64,000 nt of DNA from Limnobacter humi (GCF_024518835.1 NZ_JANIGO010000004.1:1-64000), one strand, 5' to 3'. Positions 42,091 to 53,383 are shown, numbered from the stretch's first letter. The notes: generated from the sequence alone by a model not told the origin. Translations and numbers: made by a program.

Positions 42091-43443
42091 TTACAGCAAC
42101 ACTTTGCGCATGTCGGCCAACACAGCCGCCAGCTCAGTGGTAAAACGGGCCGCCTGCGCACCGTCAATCACACGGTGGTCATAACTCAAGCTCAACGGCA
42201 ACATCAAGCGCGGCGTAAACTCTTTGCCATTCCACACCGGTTTCATGGCGGACTTGGACAAGCCCAAAATGGCCACTTCGGGTGCATTGATGATGGGTGT
42301 AAACAAGGTTCCGCCCACGCCACCCAGCGATGAAATGGTGAAGGTCGCGCCCTGCATGTCGCCACCCTTCAACTTGCCGTCCCGCGCTTGGGCAGACAAT
42401 TCACCCAGCTCGGCCGCAATTTGGGAAAACCCTTTCTGGTCCACATTCTTGACCACAGGCACCACCAAACCCTGCGGTGTATCTGCAGCAAAACCAATGT
42501 TCCAGAATTTCTTCAGGATGAGTTTGCTGCCATCTTCGGACAAAGAACTGTTGAAAGCCGGATATTTCTTAAGTACAGCCACACAAGCCTTCATCACAAA
42601 GGCCAGCATGGTGAGCTTGACGCCCTGCTTGGCCAAAGCGGCGTTGGTGTCCACCCGGAATTTCTCAAGGTCGGTGATGTCGGCTTCGTCGAATTGGGTG
42701 ACGTGCGGAATCATGACCCAATTGCGGTGCAAATTGGGGCCTGACAATTTCTTGATCCGCGACAGTTCCAGTTCTTCAGTTTCACCAAACTTGGCGAAAT
42801 CCAGTTTTGGCCAGGGCAGCAAATCAAGCCCAGCACCGCCGCCACGTTGTGGCGAGCCAGAGGTTCCACCGCCAACCAACACACCCGCCACAGCGGCCTT
42901 GACGAAATTGCGTACATCATCGGGCGTGATGCGGCCTTTTGGACCCGTGCCGCTCAGCTTTTGCAAGTCCACACCCAACTCACGGGCAAACTTGCGCACC
43001 GATGGGCTGGCATGTGGCGCATTGGCCGATGGGGGCATGGGTACGTGGGCTTCAACCACGGCGGCGGGTGTAGACAAGACTGGGGCCACCACAGCAGCAG
43101 CGGGTGCCGCCGACTGGGCTGGCGCTGGCGCAGGCGCTGAGGCAACAACAGGCGCTACCGCTTTGGCTGTCTCGACAGCGGCGGGCTCAGCTGTTGAGCC
43201 TGAGGCAGACACTGGGTCTAACAACATCATCAAGGTGCCTTGTTTCACCTTGTCACCCAGCTTTACCTTCAATTCCTTGATAACACCCGCTTGCGGGCTG
43301 GGGATTTCCATGCTGGCTTTGTCAGACTCCACCGTGATGATGGACTGCTCGGCCTGCACGGTGTCACCCACTTTCACCAACACTTCGATCACTTCAACCC
43401 CGTCAAAGTCACCAATGTCGGGCACTTGAATTTCAATGGTCAT
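42091..43443 (-). CDS. aceF: Pyruvate dehydrogenase E2 (dihydrolipoamide acetyltransferase), single lipoyl domain
   Basis: 450 residues. One lipoyl domain (Lys in [10 protein letters not shown], about residue 43), a long Ala/Pro/Val hinge (about 80-135), the E3/E1-binding domain ([18 protein letters not shown] ... [11 protein letters not shown], about 145-180), then the catalytic domain with the active-site [14 protein letters not shown] near the C-terminus. It transfers acetyl from lipoamide to CoA. It has one lipoyl domain where E. coli has three; a second one is on the E3. 32 bases separate it from aceE. Confidence 0.97.
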   Translation of the reverse strand: MTIEIQVPDIGDFDGVEVIEVLVKVGDTVQAEQSIITVESDKASMEIPSPQAGVIKELKVKLGDKVKQGTLMMLLDPVSASGSTAEPAAVETAKAVAPVVASAPAPAPAQSAAPAAAVVAPVLSTPAAVVEAHVPMPPSANAPHASPSVRKFARELGVDLQKLSGTGPKGRITPDDVRNFVKAAVAGVLVGGGTSGSPQRGGGAGLDLLPWPKLDFAKFGETEELELSRIKKLSGPNLHRNWVMIPHVTQFDEADITDLEKFRVDTNAALAKQGVKLTMLAFVMKACVAVLKKYPAFNSSLSEDGSKLILKKFWNIGFAADTPQGLVVPVVKNVDQKGFSQIAAELGELSAQARDGKLKGGDMQGATFTISSLGGVGGTLFTPIINAPEVAILGLSKSAMKPVWNGKEFTPRLMLPLSLSYDHRVIDGAQAARFTTELAAVLADMRKVLL

Positions 43444-43475
43444 GGCATTCCTCTCGACTGTCTTGTTGCCCGAGC

Positions 43476-46175
43476 TTATGCGTAAGCTGGGTTGACCTTG
43501 TTGGGATTGATTCCGTATTTCTTGATCGCTTCGGCGGGCGCTGTGGCGGGCAGTTTGCCTTCATCGGCCAGTGCCTTCAAAGCGGCCAACACCACAAAAT
43601 GCTTGTTCACCTCGAAGTGCTCGCGCAGCTTGTAGCGGAAATCGGATCGACCAAACCCATCCGTGCCCAGCACCTTGTATTCACGGCCTTTGGGCATGAA
43701 GGGACGAATCTGGTCGGCAAACAGCTTCATATAATCGGTCGATGCAATCACCGGACCTGCACTTTGCTCCAGTTGAGCAGTCACATAGGCTTTCCTGGCG
43801 GGTTGCTCGGGGTTGAGCAAATTGTGCCGCTCTACATCCAGTCCTTCACGGCGCAACTCAGTAAAGCTGGTGACAGACCATACATCGGCGGCCACGCCCC
43901 AGTCTTGCTCCAGCAACTCGGCTGCTGCCAAAGACTCGCGCAAAATGGTGCCCGACCCCATTAACTGCACACGCTTGTCGCTCTTGATGCCCGCTTCACG
44001 GCACACATACATGCCTTTGATGATGCCCTCTTCAGTGCCAGGCTTCAGGCCTGGCTGGGCATAGTTCTCGTTCATGACGGTGAGGTAATAGAACACGTTT
44101 TCCTGGTCTTCCACCATGCGCTTCAAACCGTGCTGAATGATCACAGCCAACTCGTGGGCAAAAGTAGGGTCATAGCTCACGCAGTTGGGAATGGTGGAGG
44201 ACAGAATGTGGCTGTGGCCATCTTCGTGTTGCAAGCCTTCGCCATTGAGCGTGGTGCGCCCGGCTGTTCCACCCAGCATGAAACCACGGGCTTGCATATC
44301 GCCGGCAGCCCAAGCCAGGTCGCCAATGCGCTGGAAACCGAACATCGAATAGTAGATGTAGAACGGAATCATCACCCGGTTGTTGGTGGAATAGGAGGTG
44401 GCTGCCGCAATCCAGCTGCTCATGGCACCAGCTTCGTTGATGCCCTCTTCCAGAATTTGGCCGGCTTTGTCTTCGCGGTAGTACATCACCTGGTCTTTGT
44501 CGACTGGCTCGTACAACTGGCCTTGGGATGAGTAAATGCCCAACTGGCGGAACATGCCTTCCATGCCAAAGGTGCGGGCTTCATCGGGCACAATCGGTAC
44601 CACGCGGGAACCAATCTCCTTGTCACGCACCAGTGCAGTCAACACCCGTACAAAGGCCTGTGTGGTGGAAATTTCACGACCTTCCTTGGTGGGTTCCAGC
44701 ACAGCCTGGAATGCATCCAATCCAGGCACCTTCAACTTTTCGTCAGCCTCGCGGCGGCGCTTGGGCAAATATCCACCCAAGGCTTTGCGGCGTTCGTGGA
44801 GGTACTGAATTTCCGGCGTGTCCTCGGACGGTTTGTAGAAGGGCACCTCGGGCAGTTTGTCATCCGGAATGGGAATATTGAAACGATCCCGGAATTCACG
44901 AATGGACTGATCGTCCAGCTTTTTCTGTTGGTGCGTGGTGTTTTTGCCCTCACCAATTTTACCCATGCCAAAACCTTTCACGGTTTTGGCCAGAATCACG
45001 GTGGGTTGACCCTGGTGCTCCGTGGCTGACTTGTAGGCGGCATACACCTTGTGCGGGTCGTGGCCGCCGCGGTTTAAGCGCCAAATGTCCTCATCGGTGA
45101 GGCGCGCGACCATTTCCAGCAACTTGGGGTGTTTGCCAAAGAAGTTTTTGCGAACATAAGCTCCATCATTGGCCTTGCAATTCTGGTATTCGCCGTCCAC
45201 CATTTCTTCCATCACCTTTCGCAACAGGCCCTCTTTGTCACGGGCCAAGAGTGGATCCCAATACCCGCCCCAAATCACCTTCAAGACGTTCCAGCCAGCA
45301 CCGCGGAATTCACCTTCCAATTCCTGAATAATTTTGCCGTTGCCGCGCACCGGGCCATCCAGACGCTGCAGGTTACAGTTCACGACAAACACCAGATTGT
45401 CGAGTTTTTCCCGTGCAGCCAAACCAATGGCACCCAACGATTCAGGCTCGTCCATTTCGCCGTCGCCGCAGAACACCCACACTTTGCGCTTGGACGTGTC
45501 TGCAATGCCCCGGGCATGCAAGTACTTCAAGAAACGGGCCTGGTAAATGGCCATCAAAGGACCCAGACCCATGGACACCGTGGGGAACTGCCAGAAATCG
45601 GGCATCAACTTGGGGTGTGGGTAGCTGGACAACCCTTTGCCATCCACCTCCTGGCGGAAATTGTTCAACTGCTCTTCGGTCAAACGGCCTTCCAGGAAAG
45701 CGCGAGCATAAATACCGGGGGACACGTGGCCTTGAAGATACAGAAGATCACCACCGTGGCTGTCATCTTCGGCGTGCCAAAAATGGTTAAAGCCAACACC
45801 CAACATGGTGGCCAGTGAAGCGAATGACGCAATGTGCCCACCCAAGTCACCACCGTCGGCAGGCTCTTTGCGGTTGGCCCGCACCACCATGGCCATGGCA
45901 TTCCATCGCATCCAGCTGCGCAGACGTTCCTCGTATTCCATGTTGCCGGGGCAACGCTCTTCCAGATGAACGGGGATGGTATTGACGTAAGCGGTATTGG
46001 CCGAGAAAGGAATGTAAGCCCCACTGCGACGGGCTTTGTCAATCAACTGCTCCAGCAAAAAATGCGCGCGCTCGGGGCCTTCGCGCTCCAAAACAGCTTC
46101 CAGGGCATCTAGCCACTCTTGGGTTTCCTGAAAGTCAGGATCGTTTGATTGTGGAAAATTGGGCAGTGCAGACAT
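43476..46175 (-). CDS. aceE: Pyruvate dehydrogenase E1, homodimeric type
   Basis: 899 residues from the ATG at 46175 with AAGGAGGAAGG upstream. It has the ThDP motif [17 protein letters not shown] ... NCN, the E2-interacting N-terminus, the transketolase-like middle domain ([13 protein letters not shown]) and the C-terminal domain ending NKVNPAYA. It decarboxylates pyruvate and acetylates lipoamide, feeding the TCA cycle. First gene of the leftward aceE-aceF-lpdA operon, divergent from the PAS kinase gene; the 210-base AT-rich region between them must hold both promoters, but I could not fix the boxes. Confidence 0.98.
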   Translation of the reverse strand: MSALPNFPQSNDPDFQETQEWLDALEAVLEREGPERAHFLLEQLIDKARRSGAYIPFSANTAYVNTIPVHLEERCPGNMEYEERLRSWMRWNAMAMVVRANRKEPADGGDLGGHIASFASLATMLGVGFNHFWHAEDDSHGGDLLYLQGHVSPGIYARAFLEGRLTEEQLNNFRQEVDGKGLSSYPHPKLMPDFWQFPTVSMGLGPLMAIYQARFLKYLHARGIADTSKRKVWVFCGDGEMDEPESLGAIGLAAREKLDNLVFVVNCNLQRLDGPVRGNGKIIQELEGEFRGAGWNVLKVIWGGYWDPLLARDKEGLLRKVMEEMVDGEYQNCKANDGAYVRKNFFGKHPKLLEMVARLTDEDIWRLNRGGHDPHKVYAAYKSATEHQGQPTVILAKTVKGFGMGKIGEGKNTTHQQKKLDDQSIREFRDRFNIPIPDDKLPEVPFYKPSEDTPEIQYLHERRKALGGYLPKRRREADEKLKVPGLDAFQAVLEPTKEGREISTTQAFVRVLTALVRDKEIGSRVVPIVPDEARTFGMEGMFRQLGIYSSQGQLYEPVDKDQVMYYREDKAGQILEEGINEAGAMSSWIAAATSYSTNNRVMIPFYIYYSMFGFQRIGDLAWAAGDMQARGFMLGGTAGRTTLNGEGLQHEDGHSHILSSTIPNCVSYDPTFAHELAVIIQHGLKRMVEDQENVFYYLTVMNENYAQPGLKPGTEEGIIKGMYVCREAGIKSDKRVQLMGSGTILRESLAAAELLEQDWGVAADVWSVTSFTELRREGLDVERHNLLNPEQPARKAYVTAQLEQSAGPVIASTDYMKLFADQIRPFMPKGREYKVLGTDGFGRSDFRYKLREHFEVNKHFVVLAALKALADEGKLPATAPAEAIKKYGINPNKVNPAYA

Positions 46176-46386
46176 TCCTTCCTCCTTGGGGATTCTCCTG
46201 TTTGGACGGCTCAGGCTTGTGGCTCGGCCATCATGTTCCAATTAGAGTAACATGCCTAATTCTGAATTTTTCAAATCGCGATGTTGATTTTCATATTATG
46301 GAATGATTTAGGGTTATCCACAATTCTTGGCACGAGCGTCACCAGGTTTTGTACACTGGCGTATACCCACTTCTGATGATGTTCCC

Positions 46387-48726
46387 GTGCGCCTGATCGA
46401 TCAACCTCGTACCAGCCCGTTGGTGTGGGCTACCCCGCTGGTGGGGATGATTCTATTCATCCTGGCCATGGGCGCCTTTTTTTACAATTTGTACGCAGAA
46501 GACCAAAGTCAGGCCCAACTGCGGGTGACCCGTGATGTGGAAAATGCCCGCAACAACATTCGCTCCCGTTTGCTGGCCACGCAAGACCGAGTGACACAAA
46601 TTGCTCGGGGAGTTGAACATCGATTGAAAGGTGGACCCGACACCTTCAAAACCGCCGCCAATGCATTGTTGGCTGAATATCCGGAAATCAACTCCGTCAT
46701 GGTGATTGATCTCGAGCGCCGGGTCACTCAAGTGGCATTGCCACCCTTGCGCTCCTCCGACACCATTCACCCCTTGTATCAAACCGTGGAAGATGCAGAA
46801 AGTTACTGGGCCTTCAACACGGCGCGGGAGACCCGTCTGCCTGTGTTTTCACGGCCTTTTTTGGCAGAGTCCAATGCGGTCTACATGGAAATTCACAGCC
46901 CAATTTCGGAGGATGGCGAGTTCAAGGGCACCGTGGTGGCCACCATCCCACTAAACGATCTCTTGGCAGACGCTTTTCCGGACACCTTCATCAAGCTGTA
47001 CTCGGTCAGCATTGTGGATGGGGGGGGTAACCCGATTGCGTCCAACGTCAGCCGCTCGGTGGACAACGCCAAACTGAGCCACGAAGTTCCCTTGGAGCCA
47101 CCGGGTCACGGCCTCAAACTGCGGGCTGTTCTCTACAAAACCAGCAGTGAACTGTTTTCCAATATGCTGGCCTGGACAGTTCTCGGTTTGTCGGTCGTCA
47201 TCATCTGGAGTTTTGGCCTGTTGTTCCGGCACGCCAAGTTGCGTAGCCGCGCCGAAAAGCGTTTGCTCGATGAGACCAAATTTCGACGCGCCATGGAAAA
47301 CTCGGTGATGACCGGCATGCGTGCCATCGATCTGCAAGGGCGCATTACCTACGTCAACCCCGCATTTTGCAAAATGACTGGATACACGGAAACGGAACTG
47401 GTCGGCATGACGCCACCCTTCCCTTACTGGCCTGAAAATTCGCAGGAACAGCGCCGACATTTGGAGCTCATTCTGACGGGCAAAGCGCCCACCAAAGGGA
47501 TTGAAGTGCAAGTTCGCCGGCGTGACAACACGGTCTTTGATGCGCGCATGTACGTGTCTCCCTTGGTCGACAGCGAGGGCAACCAAAGCGGCTGGATGAC
47601 CTCCATGACGGATATCACCGAGCCACGTCGCATTCGGGATGAACTGGCTGCCGCTCACCGGCGCTTCGTGCGCATTCTGGAAGAACTGGACGCTGCGGTC
47701 AGCATTCGCTCTGCTGAATCAGCCGAAGACGAATTCATTTTCGTCAACAAGCTTCATCGGGAATGGTTTGCCAAGGCTTACCCGCCGAAGTACCCCAAAT
47801 CCGGTCGCATCAAACAACCGTCCTTCGAGCCTTTTGAATGGTTCAACCCGGTGAGCACACGGTGGTATGAGGTGCGGCGACGCTCAATTTCCTGGGTGGA
47901 TGGTGCCACGGTTGTGATGCAGGTGGCCACCGATATCACGTCTCGCAAGGAGGCCGAAAACATGACCCGCCAGCAGCAAGAGAAGCTGCAATTCACCTCC
48001 CGGCTAGTCACACTGGGTGAGCTGGCCTCCAGCCTGGCGCATGAAATCAACCAGCCGTTGGCGGCCATCAGCAATTACAACATGGGCAGTGTTAATCGAT
48101 TGAAGTCCGGTCGCGTAAGCCCAGAGGAGTTGCTACCGGTGCTGGAGAAGGTGAATGTTCAGGCACAACGCGCGGGTGACGTAATCCGGCGGATTCGAGA
48201 ATTTGTGAAGCAACAGGAACCCAAACGCAGCCCCTGCTTGCTCAGCAAGATTGTGGACGATGCGATCGGCTTTTCCCAGTTGGAAGCCACCCACCGGGGT
48301 GCGCGCATCGAGTGTGCCCTGCCGGACCCCAACATTCAGGTGCTGGCTGACCCCATTTTAATTGAACAGGTGTTGATGAACCTGATCAAGAACGGGCTGG
48401 AAGCCATGGAGCACCTGAGTAAAGATGAGCGGGTGATTGAAATTGATGTGCATGCAGCGCAAAACCCTGTTCGGGTTGAAGTGCGCGACCACGGTACCGG
48501 CGTGCCGGAGGACATTCGCCAACGCCTGTTTGAATCCTTCTTCACGACCAAAAGCGAGGGCATGGGCATGGGTTTGAACATCTGCAGGACAATTATTGAG
48601 TATCATCAAGGTCAGTTATGGGTCGAACCGGCACCAGGCCGCGGCAGTGTTTTTAAGTTCACATTGCCACTCGCTATCCAGACTGATGCCCTGTCACACC
48701 TTGAACACGTCACGGAAAAACCATAA
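46387..48726 (+). CDS. PAS-domain sensor histidine kinase (FixL/DctB-like)
   Basis: 779 residues from a GTG at 46387 (a TTG at 46327 would add 20 residues; the choice is uncertain). TM1 about 15-36, a periplasmic sensor region (about 40-270), TM2 about 275-297, PAS with S-box signature (MRAIDLQGRITYVNPAFCKMTG, split), a second PAS-like region (about 440-540), HisKA with SLAHEINQPLAAI, and HATPase with NLIKNGLEAM and GMGMGLNICRTI. The His box HEINQPL is typical of FixL/DctB kinases. No haem-binding can be claimed. The stop overlaps the regulator gene by one base. Confidence 0.94.
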   Translation: MRLIDQPRTSPLVWATPLVGMILFILAMGAFFYNLYAEDQSQAQLRVTRDVENARNNIRSRLLATQDRVTQIARGVEHRLKGGPDTFKTAANALLAEYPEINSVMVIDLERRVTQVALPPLRSSDTIHPLYQTVEDAESYWAFNTARETRLPVFSRPFLAESNAVYMEIHSPISEDGEFKGTVVATIPLNDLLADAFPDTFIKLYSVSIVDGGGNPIASNVSRSVDNAKLSHEVPLEPPGHGLKLRAVLYKTSSELFSNMLAWTVLGLSVVIIWSFGLLFRHAKLRSRAEKRLLDETKFRRAMENSVMTGMRAIDLQGRITYVNPAFCKMTGYTETELVGMTPPFPYWPENSQEQRRHLELILTGKAPTKGIEVQVRRRDNTVFDARMYVSPLVDSEGNQSGWMTSMTDITEPRRIRDELAAAHRRFVRILEELDAAVSIRSAESAEDEFIFVNKLHREWFAKAYPPKYPKSGRIKQPSFEPFEWFNPVSTRWYEVRRRSISWVDGATVVMQVATDITSRKEAENMTRQQQEKLQFTSRLVTLGELASSLAHEINQPLAAISNYNMGSVNRLKSGRVSPEELLPVLEKVNVQAQRAGDVIRRIREFVKQQEPKRSPCLLSKIVDDAIGFSQLEATHRGARIECALPDPNIQVLADPILIEQVLMNLIKNGLEAMEHLSKDERVIEIDVHAAQNPVRVEVRDHGTGVPEDIRQRLFESFFTTKSEGMGMGLNICRTIIEYHQGQLWVEPAPGRGSVFKFTLPLAIQTDALSHLEHVTEKP

Positions 48727-49373
48727 TGTTGCACACCAATACCCGAAACGACGAGCTGCCCGAAACGGTTTTCATTGTGGATGATGATGAGGCGGTGCGG
48801 GATTCCCTGCAGTGGCTGATTGAAACGGAAGGTTACCAGGTGCGCTGCTTTGAAGACCCTGAACAGTTTTTGCAGCAGCTTCAATGGCCTCAAATCAGCG
48901 TGCTGCTACTGGACATCCGGATGCCCAAGTTATCGGGGCTTGAGGTGCAAAAGATTTTGAATGACCGAGGCATACCGATTCCAACGGTATTCATTACAGG
49001 CCATGGCGACGTCACCTTGGCGGTCGAGACCATGAAAAATGGTGCGGCAGACTTTCTGGAAAAGCCCTTTGATGAGGCCAAGATCAAGTCTCTGATCCAC
49101 CAACACATGGCAAAGGCCAAAGAGGTGGCCGAAAACGCTCGGCTGGATGAGCACATCAACCGCCTGTACTCCAAATTGACCGCCCGTGAACTGCAGGTGT
49201 TGGAGCGTATCGTGTCAGGCCGTTTGAACAAACAGATTGCCGATGACCTCAACATCAGCATCAAAACCGTGGAAGCACACCGCGCCAACATCATGGACAA
49301 GCTGCAGGTCACGACTGTGGCAGACCTCCTGAAAATTGCCCTGCGCAAATCCCCTGAACTGGCCCAATCGTAA
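48726..49373 (+). CDS. FixJ-family response regulator (receiver + LuxR-type HTH)
   Basis: 215 residues. Receiver domain with FIVDDDEAVRDSL, phospho-Asp in VLLLDIRMPKLSG (about residue 63) and ITGHGDV, KPF; then a LuxR/FixJ HTH: LTARELQVLERIVSGRLNKQIA and ISIKTVEAHRANIMDKL. A transcription regulator paired with the preceding kinase (TAATG overlap). Its targets may include the divergent aceE operon; this is inferred only from position. Confidence 0.95.
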   Translation: MLHTNTRNDELPETVFIVDDDEAVRDSLQWLIETEGYQVRCFEDPEQFLQQLQWPQISVLLLDIRMPKLSGLEVQKILNDRGIPIPTVFITGHGDVTLAVETMKNGAADFLEKPFDEAKIKSLIHQHMAKAKEVAENARLDEHINRLYSKLTARELQVLERIVSGRLNKQIADDLNISIKTVEAHRANIMDKLQVTTVADLLKIALRKSPELAQS

Positions 49374-49386
49374 TGCCTTCTGCCCA

Positions 49387-49416
49387 AGATGCTCCTGTAA
49401 AATGGAGCATCTGTTT
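49387..49416 (+). terminator. Probable terminator after the FixJ-like gene
   Basis: Nine-bp stem agatgctcc / ggagcatct with an 8-base loop, followed by gttt. It lies 14 bases past the stop. Confidence 0.65.
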
Positions 49417-49473
49417 GCCGCGTTGGCCATGGGCTGAGCGCGGCAGTCTTCCCAACTTTCGACGCACATTCCC

Positions 49474-50331
49474 ATGCCTGCACAACTGATTAGCGGTACT
49501 GAACTGGCCGCATCCATTCGCGAACAAATTGCCCGTCGCGCCGCTGAACTGACCGAACTGGGCCATCAACCCGGCCTGGCCGTGGTGCTGGTGGGTGAAG
49601 ACCCGGCCTCACAGGTGTATGTGCGCAACAAGGTGGCAGCGTGCGAAAAGGCTGGCTTCAAATCGATCATGCACCGCTTGCCAGCCAACACCACGCAGAC
49701 CGAACTGCTGGCGTTGGTGAACACGCTCAATCACGATGACACCATTCACGGCATTCTGGTCCAGTTGCCACTGCCCAGTCACATGGACAGCCATTCGGTG
49801 ATCGAGGCCATTGCAGCCCACAAGGATGTGGATGGTTTCCACGTGAGCAATGCGGGCCTGTTGATGACCGGTAAGCCGTTGTTCCGCCCCTGCACACCCT
49901 ACGGCGTCATGAAAATGCTGGAACTGACCGGCATCAACTTGCGCGGTGCAGAAGCCGTGGTGATTGGGGCCAGCAATATTGTGGGAAAGCCCCAAGCCAT
50001 GCTGCTCTTGCAACAAGGCGCCACGGTTACCCTGTGCAACAGCAAAACCAAAGACCTCAAAGCGCACTGCCAGCGGGCCGATGTTCTGGTGGTGGCGGTT
50101 GGCCGGCCCAACATGGTCACGGGCGACATGATCAAGCCGGGTGCTGTGGTCATCGATGTGGGAATCAATCGGCTTCCCAATGGTCAGTTGTGTGGCGATG
50201 TTGATTTTGAAAGCGCAAAGGCTGTGGCTGGCTGGATTACACCCGTGCCCGGTGGCGTGGGCCCCATGACCATCACCATGCTGCTTCAAAACACGATTGA
50301 AGCGGTCGAGAGAAGACTGAGCCAACACTAA
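49474..50331 (+). CDS. folD: Bifunctional methylene-tetrahydrofolate dehydrogenase / cyclohydrolase
   Basis: 285 residues, the normal size. [25 protein letters not shown] (active-site Lys in VRNK region), [17 protein letters not shown] with [23 protein letters not shown] (NADP-binding), [15 protein letters not shown]. It interconverts methylene-, methenyl- and formyl-tetrahydrofolate, the cofactor pool also used by ThyA. The gene stands behind the kinase/regulator pair and ahead of prlC. Confidence 0.98.
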   Translation: MPAQLISGTELAASIREQIARRAAELTELGHQPGLAVVLVGEDPASQVYVRNKVAACEKAGFKSIMHRLPANTTQTELLALVNTLNHDDTIHGILVQLPLPSHMDSHSVIEAIAAHKDVDGFHVSNAGLLMTGKPLFRPCTPYGVMKMLELTGINLRGAEAVVIGASNIVGKPQAMLLLQQGATVTLCNSKTKDLKAHCQRADVLVVAVGRPNMVTGDMIKPGAVVIDVGINRLPNGQLCGDVDFESAKAVAGWITPVPGGVGPMTITMLLQNTIEAVERRLSQH

Positions 50332-50401
50332 GCCAACTAGACCCATGGTCACCCAGGGTCGATCTGGCGGTTACCCAACACTTGAAGGACTGTGTAGCAT
50401 C

Positions 50402-52477
50402 ATGACCCCCAACTCCATCAACGACGGTGTGCACAACAACCCCCTGCTGGACTTCAGCGGACTACCCCGGTTTGAAGCCATGCGGACCGAACACATGGAA
50501 CCGGCCATTGACCACCTGTTAAGCGTGGCCACCCAGCAATTGGAGTCAACTGCCGGCACACCCCCTGAAAAGGCCACCTGGGAAGCGACCCTAGCGCCAT
50601 TGGACCTCGCCTGTGAACAATTGAGCCGGGCTTGGGGGGTGATCGGGCACTTGCATTCCGTGGCCGACACAGAAGAATTGCGCGCAGCCTACAACGCTTG
50701 CCTGCCGAAAATCACTGAATTCTGGACCAATCTGGGTCAGGATGAACGATTATACGGCATTACCAAAGCCATCGCCAACAGCCCAGAAGCCACCGCTTTT
50801 TCAGCAGCGCGCCAGCGAGTTCTCCACAATTCCTTGCGCGGTTTTAAACTGGGTGGTGCCGAGTTGCCTGCAGAACTAAAACCGCGTTTTTCAGGTATTC
50901 AAGACCGCCAGGCGGCCATCACTGCGAAATTTTCGGAAAATGTTTTGGATGCCACCAACGCATTCGAACTGTTGATCACCGACGAAGGGGACTTGGATGG
51001 ACTGCCCGGTTATGCGCTGGAAGCCGCCCGGGCTGCTGCGCAAGCGGAGGGAAAGAATGGCTTCAAGTTCACCCTGCAATTTCCATCCTATTTCCCAGTG
51101 CTGCAATACGCCCACAAGCGGGAATTGCGAGAACATCTGTATGAGGCTTACGCCAAGCGCGCGTCAGAATTCGGGCCTGCCGAACTGGACAACACGAACC
51201 TGATTCGAGAGTTGCTCCAACTGCGCCAAGAGGAAGCCCACATGCTGGGTTATCGGCACTTTGGTGACTTGTCCTTGGTGCCCAAAATGGCGGAGAGCCC
51301 CGAGCAAGTGGTTCAGTTTTTGCGTGAACTGGCCAGCAAAGCCAAGCCATTTGCACAACGCGACCTGGCCGAGGTGCGTCAATTTGCCGCTGAGGAATTG
51401 GGCCTGAACGACCTTCAAAGCTGGGATATGAGCTACGCGTCCGAGAAATTGAAGGAAAAAAAATATGCCTTCAGTGATCTGGAAGTGCGACAGTATTTTC
51501 AGGAAGACCGGGTGCTTGATGGTTTGTTCAAATTGACAGAACAGCTATTTGAGGTGTCGATCGTTCCAGCCAAAGCCGAACTGTGGCACCCCGATGTTCG
51601 CTTCTTTGAAGTGCGCAAAGGCAGTGCGGCCATGGCCCATTTTTACCTCGATCCCTACGCTCGCAGCAGCAAACGCTCGGGAGCCTGGATGGACGATGCC
51701 AGAGGACGCAAACAAACAGCCAGTGGTGTGCAAACGCCAGTGGCTTACCTCACCTGCAATTACACGAAGCCCGCACCGGGCAAGCAAGCCCAGTTATCGC
51801 ACGATGATGTGCAAACCCTGTTCCACGAGTTTGGCCATGGCATCCATCACATGCTGACCCGTGTGGATGAGCTCGATGTGGCGGGTATCAACGGCGTGGA
51901 ATGGGATGCCGTCGAATTGCCGTCCCAGTTCATGGAAAACTTTGCCTGGGAGTGGAGCGTGGTGGAAAGCCTGACAGCCCACGAAGACACTGGTGCACCG
52001 ATGCCCAAAGCGCTGTTTGACAAAATGGTGGCAGCAAAAAACTTTCAGAGCGGCTTGCAAACCTTGCGACAAATCGAGTTTTCTCTCTTTGACATGCTGG
52101 TTCACACCGAATTCGACCCTCACGGTCAACAGAGCGTGCTCGACCTGCTGAACACGGTGCGCCAGGACGTGGCGGTCATCACGCCACCCAGCTACAACCG
52201 ATTCGCCAATTCCTTCTCGCACATTTTTGCAGGTGGTTATGCGGCGGGCTATTACAGCTACAAGTGGGCCGAAGTGTTGTCTGCTGACGCATTCGCCATG
52301 TTTGAGGAAACCGGCGTCACCAATCCCGCCACAGGGCAAAAGTTCCTCAATGAAATTCTGGCTGTCGGCGGTAGTCGGCCTGCCGCAGAATCATTCAAGG
52401 CCTTCCGTGGGCGCGAACCGAGCATGGATGCACTGCTGCGCCACACAGGCATGATCGAACAGCCCCAGATCGCTTGA
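50402..52477 (+). CDS. prlC: Oligopeptidase A (M3 zinc metallopeptidase)
   Basis: 691 residues from the ATG at 50402 (frame upstream to 50345 is not family-like). The zinc motif is HEFGH in TLFHEFGHGIHHML, followed by ELPSQFMENFAWE with the third ligand Glu; C-terminal FAGGYAAGYYSYKWAEVLSADAF is typical of the family (written here only as key residues, about residues 617-637). It degrades short cytoplasmic peptides, including released signal peptides. It is followed 10 bases on by the exonuclease III gene. Confidence 0.97.
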   Translation: MTPNSINDGVHNNPLLDFSGLPRFEAMRTEHMEPAIDHLLSVATQQLESTAGTPPEKATWEATLAPLDLACEQLSRAWGVIGHLHSVADTEELRAAYNACLPKITEFWTNLGQDERLYGITKAIANSPEATAFSAARQRVLHNSLRGFKLGGAELPAELKPRFSGIQDRQAAITAKFSENVLDATNAFELLITDEGDLDGLPGYALEAARAAAQAEGKNGFKFTLQFPSYFPVLQYAHKRELREHLYEAYAKRASEFGPAELDNTNLIRELLQLRQEEAHMLGYRHFGDLSLVPKMAESPEQVVQFLRELASKAKPFAQRDLAEVRQFAAEELGLNDLQSWDMSYASEKLKEKKYAFSDLEVRQYFQEDRVLDGLFKLTEQLFEVSIVPAKAELWHPDVRFFEVRKGSAAMAHFYLDPYARSSKRSGAWMDDARGRKQTASGVQTPVAYLTCNYTKPAPGKQAQLSHDDVQTLFHEFGHGIHHMLTRVDELDVAGINGVEWDAVELPSQFMENFAWEWSVVESLTAHEDTGAPMPKALFDKMVAAKNFQSGLQTLRQIEFSLFDMLVHTEFDPHGQQSVLDLLNTVRQDVAVITPPSYNRFANSFSHIFAGGYAAGYYSYKWAEVLSADAFAMFEETGVTNPATGQKFLNEILAVGGSRPAAESFKAFRGREPSMDALLRHTGMIEQPQIA

Positions 52478-52487
52478 GGTGAACCCC

Positions 52488-53276
52488 ATGAGCATGCTTC
52501 AACTGGCCACCTGGAATGTGAATTCACTCAAGGTACGGCTGCCACACTTGCTCCAGTGGCTGGAGAAAAACCCGGTAGACCTGTTGGGACTGCAGGAACT
52601 TAAACTCACCGACGATGCCTTCCCCGTCCAAGAGTTAACCATGGCCGGTTATGGAGCCGTGTTCGCTGGCCAAAAAACCTACAACGGCGTGGCCATTCTC
52701 TACAAACGGTCGACCATGCCGACACCAGTGGATGTGGAAGTGAACCTGCCGTCCTACCCGGACGAACAACAGCGAGTGATTGCCGCAACCTTTGGTGACC
52801 TTCGCTTTATCAGCGCCTATGTGGTGAATGGCTCAGAAGTGGGTTCTGAGAAGTTTGAATACAAAAAAGCCTGGCTGGATGCACTGCTACAGGACTGCTC
52901 ACAGTGGGTAAAAACCTATCCAAAACTGGCCTTGGTGGGCGACTTTAACATTGCCCCGGACGACCGGGATGTGCATGACCCGGCAAGCTGGGCAGGACAG
53001 GTGCTGTGCTCGGACGAGGAACGAAACCGGTGGAGAGCCCTGTTAAACCTAGGGCTCACCGACAGTTTCCGTCTCTTTGAACAACCCGATAAAACCTTTT
53101 CCTGGTGGGACTATCGCATGCTGGGTTTCCAGAAAAACAAAGGGCTGCGAATTGACCACGTGCTGCTGTCAGAGGCCTTGGCCAACTGTTGTACGGCGAG
53201 CATCATTGACCGGGCACCCCGAAAATGGGAAAAACCTTCAGATCACGCACCCGCCATCGCCACCATTCAGGAATAA
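52488..53276 (+). CDS. xthA: Exodeoxyribonuclease III
   Basis: 262 residues from the ATG at 52488. MLQLATWNVNSLKVRLPH, GLQELKLTD (metal Glu), KTYNGVAIL, GDFNIAPDDRDVHDP, RIDHVLLS and KPSDHAPAIA give the full active site of the exonuclease/endonuclease/phosphatase fold. It is an AP endonuclease and 3'-5' exonuclease in base excision repair. Same direction as prlC and probably co-transcribed. Confidence 0.96.
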   Translation: MSMLQLATWNVNSLKVRLPHLLQWLEKNPVDLLGLQELKLTDDAFPVQELTMAGYGAVFAGQKTYNGVAILYKRSTMPTPVDVEVNLPSYPDEQQRVIAATFGDLRFISAYVVNGSEVGSEKFEYKKAWLDALLQDCSQWVKTYPKLALVGDFNIAPDDRDVHDPASWAGQVLCSDEERNRWRALLNLGLTDSFRLFEQPDKTFSWWDYRMLGFQKNKGLRIDHVLLSEALANCCTASIIDRAPRKWEKPSDHAPAIATIQE

Positions 53277-53383
53277 ACAATCAAGGACATTGAATACCCT
53301 GGGTTTTACCCCTTATTCGAGGTATTAGGTCGAGCTAGCCCATGGGAGCATGATGAGGTTGTTCACCCTCCCCTTCATGCATC
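53277..53383 (+). other. Spacer before the chemoreceptor gene
   Basis: 107 bases. An inverted repeat aatacc / ggtatt (53292-53297 and 53320-53325) surrounds a T-rich middle and may be a terminator-like hairpin for xthA or an operator. No flagellar sigma-28 promoter match is visible. Confidence 0.3.

Noticed and set aside
46175..46387. PdhR-type operator search in the aceE promoter region
   Set aside because: No palindrome resembling the AATTGGT/ACCAATT pattern is present.
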